Source: Butyrivibrio sp. (lineage in GTDB: Bacteria; Bacillota_A; Clostridia; Lachnospirales; Lachnospiraceae). From it: DNA of 9,822 bases. The notes below the pieces were generated by a model. The model was given only the letters and a program-made list of their open reading frames with translations. It had not been told where the DNA came from and did no database searches. The DNA is taken from contig JAILOW010000088.1 of the NCBI GenBank assembly GCA_024690635.1, positions 1-9,822 of the forward strand. Direction: 5' to 3'. A program made the translations under genes and the position numbers. The first letter of the stretch is position 1, and every line of letters starts with the position of its first letter. Of the stretch, positions 5,503 through 9,822 are shown in pieces.

Positions 5503-7569
5503 ATGGATCAAAGACTTGAAGCTTTATTTACACCATGGAAGATCGGCAATGTCACTATAAAAAACAGGATCGTTATGACATCCATGGGGGGAACGGATCT
5601 TTTCGGATGGATGGAAAAAAACCACTTTGATAAAGCCGGAGCAGACTTTATTCTGGAAGTGGCAAAAAATAATGCAGGCCTTGTGCTGCCCGGATGTCAG
5701 CCGGTTTATAACCCCATGTTCGGACAGTGGCTTTACAAAAATAAAAAGATGTACAGGGATCTTGCCAAATGGATCCCACAGCTTCATGAGACGGGGGCTA
5801 AACTCTTTGTTCAGCTGACTGCCGGCTTTGGCAGGTCTTTTACCATAAGTCCCATGATGGAAAAACTATACACAGATCCTACTCTCAGGGTGCTTTCCAA
5901 GCCCTTTATGGATCTTGATAAGATAACGGCTAGCGCAAGCCCGTCTCCCAACAGATGGTCCGACAAGGTGCCTTCAAGGGAGATGACAAAGCAGGAGATA
6001 AAGAAATTTATCGAAGCCTTTGGAAAAAGCGCAAAGCTCCTTAAGGATGCAGGAGTGGACGGAGTTGAGGTCCATGCTGTCCATGAGGGGTACCTTCTTG
6101 ATCAGTTTACCCTTAATTATGTGAATAAAAGAACGGATGAATACGGCGGATCACTGGAAAACCGATATCGTTTTGCTGCAGAGATAGTAAAAGAGATAAA
6201 GAGACAGTGCGGCAGCGATTTCCCGGTTTCATTAAGATACAGTGTTGTTTCCAAGACCAAGGGCTTCAGGCAGGGAGCGCTTCCGGGAGAAGAGTACACC
6301 GAGGCAGGAAGAGACTTTGAAGAGTCCAAGATAGCAGCAAAGTTTTTGCAGGATGCTGGCTATGACATGCTAAACTGCGACAACGGAACCTATGATGCCT
6401 GGTACTGGGCGCATCCTCCCATTTATATGCCTGAAAACTGTAACCTTACAGATGTTTCAAACTTAAGGAAATACGTGGACATACCTGTAGTCTGCGCAGG
6501 CAGGATGGATCCTAAGGTTGCAGCTGATGCTATTGCAAAGGGAGATATTGACGGAGCAGGCTTTGCAAGGCAGTTTCTTGCTGACCCCGAGTGGGTGACC
6601 AAGCTTGTGGAGGATAAAGAGGATGACATAAGGCCCTGTATCCTTTGTCACAACGGCTGCTTTAACATGTGCCATTACAAGGGTGTTCCCAACGATCAGG
6701 AGCTTTCCGACAGCCTTCATCTTGCAAGGTGTGCGGTTAACGCCGAGACCATGCAAAAGGAAAAACACTTTATCAAAAAGACAAAACACCCCAAGACCGT
6801 TTATATCGTCGGCGGCGGTATAGGAGGAATGGAGGCTGCAAGAGTTCTTAAGCTTCGCGGCCACAATCCCATCATATATGAAAAAAAGCACACTCTGGGA
6901 GGAGCTTTTATTGCGGCAAGCTCAGAGTCTTATAAAGGCAAGCTCCGAGACCTTTTAAGATGGTACAAGAGGCAGATGAGCCTTCTTGACATAGAGGTGC
7001 ATCTAAATACCGAGATCCTTGATGTAAAGGAATTTGGAAGAAACAGTAACATCATTATCGCAACAGGAGCCCGCCCAAGAGTTCTTTCCGGCGTTCCGGG
7101 GCATGAAAAGATGCTGGAAGCCTGCGAGTTTTTAACAGGCAAAGACGTGGGAGAAAAGGTGGCAGTTGTAGGTGGAGGCCTTACAGGTTGCGAGATCGCC
7201 TATGAGCTCGCACTTATGGGAAAAGAGCCTGTGATCGTTGAGATGAAGGACGACCTGGTATCTCAAAAGGGCGTGTGCCTTGCAAACAGCTCCTACCTTC
7301 GCGAGTGGTTTGGACTTCACAAGATCCCGGTATATCTGGAAACAAAGCTTAAAGAAGTAAAGGATGGCTGTATCATCTGCACCGACAAGGATGGAAAAGA
7401 GCTAAAGATAGAGTGCGACAGCGTTATCAGCTCCGCAGGATATATTCCAAATCCCGTTGTAAAAGAGGACGACAGGACCAGCAACATGGACTACGTGGGA
7501 GACTGTAGGGAAGTTGGCAATCTTCGCTCTGTTATCTGGAGAGCCTTCGAAGTTGCCATGAGGATATGA
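5503..7569 (+). CDS. Old Yellow Enzyme-type FMN/Fe-S/FAD oxidoreductase (enoate / 2,4-dienoyl-CoA reductase-like)
   Basis: This cytoplasmic flavoenzyme has the architecture of FadH, enoate reductases and BaiCD/BaiH: an FMN TIM barrel, a 4Fe-4S cluster and an FAD/NAD(P) domain. Electrons pass from NAD(P)H through FAD and Fe-S to FMN and reduce an activated C=C bond. The barrel (about 1-370) starts with LFTPWKIGNVTIKNRIVM, has REMT at 159-162 and a substrate-histidine region at H191/H194. The cluster ligands are C379, C382, C386 and C410. The first dinucleotide fold is IVGGGIGGMEAA (435-446), the second VVGGGLTG (555-562). The 688-aa length is slightly above the usual 640-675. The SD AGGGGG overlaps the upstream stop, so it is probably co-translated with the phosphatase gene. 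The substrate is unknown; an unsaturated acid, CoA ester or steroid-like enone are options. Confidence 0.93.
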   Translation: MDQRLEALFTPWKIGNVTIKNRIVMTSMGGTDLFGWMEKNHFDKAGADFILEVAKNNAGLVLPGCQPVYNPMFGQWLYKNKKMYRDLAKWIPQLHETGAKLFVQLTAGFGRSFTISPMMEKLYTDPTLRVLSKPFMDLDKITASASPSPNRWSDKVPSREMTKQEIKKFIEAFGKSAKLLKDAGVDGVEVHAVHEGYLLDQFTLNYVNKRTDEYGGSLENRYRFAAEIVKEIKRQCGSDFPVSLRYSVVSKTKGFRQGALPGEEYTEAGRDFEESKIAAKFLQDAGYDMLNCDNGTYDAWYWAHPPIYMPENCNLTDVSNLRKYVDIPVVCAGRMDPKVAADAIAKGDIDGAGFARQFLADPEWVTKLVEDKEDDIRPCILCHNGCFNMCHYKGVPNDQELSDSLHLARCAVNAETMQKEKHFIKKTKHPKTVYIVGGGIGGMEAARVLKLRGHNPIIYEKKHTLGGAFIAASSESYKGKLRDLLRWYKRQMSLLDIEVHLNTEILDVKEFGRNSNIIIATGARPRVLSGVPGHEKMLEACEFLTGKDVGEKVAVVGGGLTGCEIAYELALMGKEPVIVEMKDDLVSQKGVCLANSSYLREWFGLHKIPVYLETKLKEVKDGCIICTDKDGKELKIECDSVISSAGYIPNPVVKEDDRTSNMDYVGDCREVGNLRSVIWRAFEVAMRI

Positions 7570-7601
7570 TTTCTTTTTGATAAAGAGGAAAGGGGAAGGC
7601 T

Positions 7602-8891
7602 ATGGCTGCACAGACAAATAAAGAACTTCGTAACAAGGTCATGTATCAGATCTTTGTAAGGAATTTCAGCAAAGAAGGCACTTTCAGGGCTATTGAGAAA
7701 AAGCTTGATGACATCAAAAACCTGGGCACGGACATAGTCTGGTTTGCCCCTATCCACCCCATCGGGATAAAGAACAGAAAGGGAAAACTTGGCTCTCCCT
7801 ATGCAATCAGCGACTACCGCGCTGTTAATCCCGAGTACGGAACTCTTGATGATTTTAAGTATATAGTTGAAAAGATCCATGAACATAGCATGAAGTGCAT
7901 GATCGATGTGGTATACAACCACACATCTCCTGACTCAGTGCTTGCCAAGGAGCACCCCGAGTGGTTTTATCACAAACCCGATGGAAGCTTCGGAAACAGA
8001 GTGGGAGACTGGACGGATATCATAGATCTTGACTATTCTCATAAAGAGCTGTGGGACTATCAGATTGAGAGCCTTAAAATGTGGGCAAAGATCGTTGACG
8101 GTTTCAGGTGCGACGTGGCGCCTCTTGTTCCCATAGAGTTCTGGGAAAGGGCAAGGGCAGAGGTAGAAGCTGTGAGCCCGGGCTGCATCTGGCTCAGCGA
8201 ATCCATTGATCCCGGCTTTATCATGACCATGAGGGACATGGGACTTGTGGCTCATTCAGACTGCGAGATGTACAGGGCTTTTGATGTCCTCTACGACTAC
8301 GATATCTACGGAAATCTCACTGATTATGTATCGGGGAAGGGTAGCCTTGATGATTTTGCGGATGCCATAAACCGGCAGGAGTACATCTATCCCGACAATT
8401 ATGTAAAGCTCAGATTCCTTGAAAATCATGACCAGCCAAGGGCGGCATTTCTTTTCCCTGATGAAAAGGCACTTAGAAATGCCACAGCTTTTTTATATTT
8501 TCAAAAGGGAATGACTCTTATCTATGCAGGTCAGGAAATGGGAATAAGCCATCTTCCCAATCTTTTTGAAAAGGACCCTGTCATCTGGAGATCCAAAGAC
8601 AACACGGATCTTACGGAGCTTTTAAAGAGCCTTGCGGAAATAAAGAGAGATCCTCTTTTTGCCGACAGCACCTACAGAGTAAAAACCTATGATGAGAACG
8701 TACTTAAGGCTATTCATTCAAGAAACGGTAAAAAGATCGTGGGAATCTTTTCCATGAAAGGTCAGGCAGGGCTTGTGCCCATAAACGCCCCTGACGGCAA
8801 GTACGTAAACAGGATAGACGGTAGGAGCATTGAGATACTCCACGGCTACATCAGCATAGACGGTGAGCCTATCATTATTAACCTGAAGTGA
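7602..8891 (+). CDS. GH13-family alpha-glucan-active enzyme, cytoplasmic (alpha-amylase-like)
   Basis: A (beta/alpha)8-barrel GH13 enzyme of 429 aa. Conserved regions are DVVYNH at 102-107 (region I), GFRCDVAP at 167-174 with nucleophile D171 (II), WLSES with acid/base E200 (III), and FLENHDQPR at 272-280 with transition-state H276/D277 (IV). The start VMYQIFVRNFS is typical of GH13 strand 1, and GSPYAISDY (64-72) resembles the usual GSPYDVxDY. There is no signal peptide, so it probably acts in the cytoplasm on imported malto-oligosaccharides or stored glycogen. Domain B is short (about 108-140) and the C-terminal beta domain seems reduced (about 355-429). The exact activity (alpha-amylase, maltodextrinase, glucosidase or transferase) cannot be told. 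The SD AGGGGAAGG (7591-7599) is strong. The gene starts 32 bp after the oxidoreductase and precedes a regulator and a sugar-binding lipoprotein. Confidence 0.92.
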   Translation: MAAQTNKELRNKVMYQIFVRNFSKEGTFRAIEKKLDDIKNLGTDIVWFAPIHPIGIKNRKGKLGSPYAISDYRAVNPEYGTLDDFKYIVEKIHEHSMKCMIDVVYNHTSPDSVLAKEHPEWFYHKPDGSFGNRVGDWTDIIDLDYSHKELWDYQIESLKMWAKIVDGFRCDVAPLVPIEFWERARAEVEAVSPGCIWLSESIDPGFIMTMRDMGLVAHSDCEMYRAFDVLYDYDIYGNLTDYVSGKGSLDDFADAINRQEYIYPDNYVKLRFLENHDQPRAAFLFPDEKALRNATAFLYFQKGMTLIYAGQEMGISHLPNLFEKDPVIWRSKDNTDLTELLKSLAEIKRDPLFADSTYRVKTYDENVLKAIHSRNGKKIVGIFSMKGQAGLVPINAPDGKYVNRIDGRSIEILHGYISIDGEPIIINLK

Positions 8892-8906
8892 AAAGCTTTT
8901 TTTCAC
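8888..8906 (+). repeat. A/T-rich inverted repeat across the GH13 stop codon
   Basis: GTGAAAA (8888-8894) and TTTTCAC (8900-8906) are perfect complements around a 5-nt loop, and the TGA stop lies in the left arm. The stem is weak, with two G-C pairs, and the T-run lies within the hairpin, not after it. This is therefore not a good intrinsic terminator. It directly precedes the GGGAG SD (8907-8911) of the response regulator, so it might slightly modulate that gene or serve as an operator. Chance is possible. Confidence 0.35.
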
Positions 8907-8919
8907 GGGAGCAAAACTG

Positions 8920-9651
8920 ATGTACAGCGTGTATTTGGTGGATGATGATACTCTTATTTTAGAAGAGCTTATCAATATCATCCCATGGATGGACAATGGA
9001 TTTGAGGTTATAGGAAACAGTACGGATCCGGAGACAGCTCTTTTGCAGATACCGGAGCTTCGCCCTGATGTTGTGGTGTGTGACCTCAAGATGCCTAAAA
9101 TGGACGGAAACGAGCTTATGAAAAAGCTTCGTGACCTTGGATGCGACAGCGAATTTATCATGCTGTCTGCTTATGACGCCTATGAGGATGTGAGAGCTTT
9201 TTACAGAGGATCAGGCTTTGATTATATCCTAAAGCCGGTAAACGGCGATGATATGCAGATGGTACTTGCTGGTATCAGCAAAAAGCTTTCTGATAAAGAT
9301 CCAAAGCAGGCGGATGTGGGTGAAACCGAAAATGAGGGATTTAACAATCTTGTGAGATATATTGACGAGCACTACGCAGAAAAGATATCTCTTGAGATGC
9401 TTGCAAAAAAATTCGGATTTTCCAAAAACTATATCTGCGAGCTTTTTACCAAATATTACAATACCTCTCTTATACGCTATCTTACGGACATAAGGATGAT
9501 GCGTGCGGGAGAGCTGCTGAAGGATAAAAAGAAGCAGATAAAGGATGTGGCTCTAAGCTGTGGCTATCAGAATACCGCATACTTTTACAGGGTATTTAAA
9601 TCCTACTACGGTATGACAGTGGGAGAATACAAGGACAACGGGGGCAGATGA
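8920..9651 (+). CDS. Response regulator, REC receiver plus AraC-type DNA-binding domain (YesN-like)
   Basis: A two-component transcription regulator of 243 aa. The receiver domain (about 2-120) has the acidic pocket D8-D9-D10, phospho-acceptor D55 in VVVCDLKMPKMDG, S83 in the switch position and K105 in ILKPV. After a short linker (about 121-140), two helix-turn-helix units of an AraC/XylS domain fill about 142-238; ALSCGYQNTAYFYRVFKSYYG is the characteristic second HTH and family signature. Such YesN-type regulators usually answer to a membrane histidine kinase with a large extracellular sensor and switch on carbohydrate uptake genes. No kinase is in the window; one may lie further right. 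The linker is short compared with long YesN proteins. The SD GGGAG (8907-8911) is 8 nt from ATG. The stop overlaps the next start as ATGA. Confidence 0.94.
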   Translation: MYSVYLVDDDTLILEELINIIPWMDNGFEVIGNSTDPETALLQIPELRPDVVVCDLKMPKMDGNELMKKLRDLGCDSEFIMLSAYDAYEDVRAFYRGSGFDYILKPVNGDDMQMVLAGISKKLSDKDPKQADVGETENEGFNNLVRYIDEHYAEKISLEMLAKKFGFSKNYICELFTKYYNTSLIRYLTDIRMMRAGELLKDKKKQIKDVALSCGYQNTAYFYRVFKSYYGMTVGEYKDNGGR

Positions 9652-9822
9652 ACATACAAAGAAGAACAGGTTTAATTAAAGCTTCGTCAGCCATCATTTT
9701 TATGATGGCTCTTTTTGTATGTGCTGTTTTTACGGGGTGCAGCAGCTCTGAGCAGAAGACGGTTCTGCGAATAGCCATGCCTTATTCGGAAAACGTACTA
9801 GAGCCTTCTGACAATTATTATG
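9648..9822 (+). CDS. Lipoprotein, probable ABC-transporter extracellular sugar-binding protein (partial, N-terminus)
   Basis: The gene runs off the right edge; 58 codons are visible. ATG 9648 overlaps the regulator's stop as ATGA, giving a classic type II signal peptide: a charged start with R5, R6 and K11, a hydrophobic core from about 14 to 28, and a lipobox ending VFTGC with C31 as the lipidated cysteine, followed by a Ser-rich tether. The mature start TVLRIAMPYSENV resembles the first beta-strand of family 1 extracellular solute-binding proteins of Lachnospiraceae. The protein should sit on the outer face of the membrane, presenting sugar to an ABC permease or sensing it for a kinase. ATGs at 9702 and 9705 would leave a signal without positive charges, so they are unlikely. 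A terminator-like hairpin lies within the signal-peptide codons. The lipoprotein call is firm; the sugar-binding role is inferred. Confidence 0.8.
   Translation, partial: MNIQRRTGLIKASSAIIFMMALFVCAVFTGCSSSEQKTVLRIAMPYSENVLEPSDNYY
9689..9716 (+). terminator. Intrinsic-terminator-like hairpin within the lipoprotein signal-peptide codons
   Basis: AGCCATCAT (9689-9697) and ATGATGGCT (9702-9710) form a perfect 9-bp stem with a TTTT loop, followed at once by CTTTTT (9711-9716). This is the shape of a rho-independent terminator on the + strand: four G-C pairs near the base, a small loop and a U-tract. It begins 38 bp after the stop of the response regulator. It could end most transcripts after the regulator, or act as an attenuator for the lipoprotein gene whose codons 14-23 it occupies. 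Stem strength is moderate because five of the nine pairs are A-T. Confidence 0.55.

Noticed and set aside
7553..7581. Possible promoter before the GH13 gene (TTGCCA at 7553-7558, TATGAT at 7565-7570)
   Set aside because: The two boxes are only 6 bp apart, far from the needed 16-18 bp, and neither has a good partner at the right spacing.
8888..8906. Inverted repeat after the GH13 gene as an intrinsic terminator
   Set aside because: The stem has only two G-C pairs and the T-run lies in the loop and arm, not downstream of the stem, so it lacks the terminator form. It is kept only as a repeat.
8718..9161. A 147-codon open frame on the minus strand across the GH13/response-regulator junction
   Set aside because: It is antisense to two well-supported genes, is low-complexity Ser-rich in its first part, and has no recognisable motif.
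9671..9680. TTTAATTAAA palindrome near the start of the lipoprotein gene as an operator
   Set aside because: It is a short A/T palindrome within codons for Gly-Leu-Ile-Lys, is not repeated nearby, and is expected by chance in this composition.

Overview
The window looks like chromosomal DNA of a moderately low-G+C anaerobic Bacillota. Gene order and protein style (PP2C phosphatase, PASTA kinase and RsgA in a row; an Old Yellow Enzyme-type oxidoreductase with an Fe-S cluster; AraC-output response regulators next to sugar-binding lipoproteins) point to Lachnospiraceae, possibly near Butyrivibrio. The genus is an inference. Every gene is on the + strand, gaps are at most about 50 bp, and several neighbours overlap or share stop codon and Shine-Dalgarno (SD) bases. 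Nothing between the genes before position 9650 looks like a convincing terminator.

Layout: 1-51 is the last 16 codons of an upstream gene, most likely an FtsX/MacB-type ABC transporter permease. Next come rlmN (23S rRNA/tRNA m2A methyltransferase), a PP2C Ser/Thr phosphatase starting at TTG, the PASTA kinase prkC, which overlaps it by 8 bp, and the ribosome-assembly GTPase rsgA. This is the familiar translation and cell-wall signalling block of Clostridia. In many relatives rpe and thiN follow rsgA. Here the next genes are a histidine-phosphatase-superfamily protein and a 688-aa flavin/Fe-S/FAD oxidoreductase of the enoate reductase / 2,4-dienoyl-CoA reductase type. A cytoplasmic GH13 alpha-glucan-active enzyme follows, then a REC-AraC response regulator, and at the right edge the first 58 codons of a lipoprotein that looks like an ABC sugar-binding protein.

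Working together: the phosphatase and kinase form a reversible Ser/Thr phosphorylation pair, and RsgA is a plausible kinase target by analogy with Bacillus CpgA. The right-hand part (GH13 enzyme, response regulator, binding lipoprotein) looks like the left edge of a carbohydrate sensing or uptake locus. No mobile element, CRISPR array, tRNA or rRNA is visible.

The most notable non-coding signal is a perfect 9-bp hairpin with a T-rich tail at 9689-9716. It has the form of an intrinsic terminator but lies inside the signal-peptide codons of the lipoprotein gene, just after the regulator's stop codon, which suggests attenuation or translation-coupled control. I see no clearly new biological system; the remaining findings are mostly variant architectures and gene-order oddities.
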